From an uncultured Burkholderiales bacterium (GTDB taxonomy: Bacteria; Pseudomonadota; Gammaproteobacteria; Burkholderiales; Burkholderiaceae_C): a stretch of 43,430 nt of DNA. Shown in pieces: positions 43,303-43,430 of this stretch. The notes under the pieces are model-generated. The model did not search any database, was not told the origin of the DNA, and saw only the letters and a list, made by a program, of their open reading frames with translations. Numbering within the stretch: position 1 is the stretch's first letter; the number at the start of each line of letters is the position of its first letter. The DNA is taken from the NCBI GenBank assembly GCA_903844385.1, contig CAIMTJ010000026.1, positions 1 through 43,430 of the forward strand. The letters are read 5' to 3'. The translations under genes and the position numbers were made by a program.

Positions 43303-43430
43303 CAAACTTGACCCACGGTCACCACGACATTGTTGAAGGTCAAACTGCCCACGATGACCGTTGGAATGGTCAACTGATTGGTTTGGTTGTTGTAGCTATC
43401 CATCGACCCCAAGGCGGGCAAGCTGCCCAC
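43302..43430 (-). CDS. C-terminal end of a beta-rich hypothetical protein (partial)
   Basis: Open from the right edge of the window; 42 residues are visible, ending TVIVGSLTFNNVVVTVGQV before TGA at 43304-43302. The alternating Val/Thr pattern with NQLTIPTVIVGSLTF resembles beta-strand repeats of exported or surface proteins found in this order; function unknown. The bulk of the gene lies outside the window. Confidence 0.6.
   Translation of the reverse strand: MGSLPALGSMDSYNNQTNQLTIPTVIVGSLTFNNVVVTVGQV

Overview
The window (43,430 bp, moderately GC-rich) looks like a chromosomal segment of a betaproteobacterium, probably Burkholderiales/Comamonadaceae. It carries four separate Bug-type (TctC) periplasmic solute receptors, two molybdenum hydroxylases, a CoxG-like protein, a UbiD-family decarboxylase, amidohydrolase-type decarboxylases and an extradiol dioxygenase-like operon. 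That catabolic style is typical of soil and freshwater members of the order. The assignment is inferred from gene content only; no rRNA, tRNA or phage genes were seen.

Layout. (1) 1-9369, plus strand: end of a [2Fe-2S] subunit, molybdopterin hydroxylase, alpha/beta hydrolase, crotonase, CoxG-like protein, Bug receptor, ABC-type binding protein and UbiD decarboxylase, ending at a perfect hairpin. (2) 9698-15238: a divergent module. Leftward are a Tat-exported thiamine diphosphate enzyme and a small c-type cytochrome; rightward are a Bug receptor, an NTF2/SnoaL-like protein and an exported amidohydrolase. (3) 15281-19710: a TonB-dependent receptor and a Tat-exported PhoD phosphatase, divergent around a Pho-box-like array. 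(4) 19922-21948: lytic transglycosylase and lplT. (5) 22121-26417: oxc-frc oxalate operon, divergent from a 10-formyl-THF hydrolase-like formyltransferase. (6) 26518-30505: Bug receptor, a 14-bp repeat array, and a two-subunit molybdenum hydroxylase. (7) 30555-33179: LigW-like decarboxylase with a small coiled-coil protein, and a ROK sugar kinase. (8) 33186-35335: accessory-looking stretch with a small gene under a sigma-54/NtrC-type promoter, palindromes, an 8-bp satellite, a DUF1232 protein, a small orphan and an antitoxin followed by a toxin remnant. (9) 35431-39838: one leftward operon with isochorismatase-like, extradiol dioxygenase-like, FAH, FMN reductase, LysR and YciI genes. It is divergent from a Bug receptor (40001). 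(10) 41055-43430: cupin, class V aminotransferase with a clear terminator, and the end of an unknown gene pair.

How the parts fit: the region reads as a patchwork of small catabolic units. Most have a binding protein for uptake, an oxidative or decarboxylating entry enzyme, and ring-cleavage or CoA steps. Oxalate use (oxc/frc) is the only pathway that can be named with certainty. The most unusual observations are the exported thiamine enzyme paired with a cytochrome c, and the unannotated 69-residue gene with an NtrC/sigma-54 promoter at 33186-33475.
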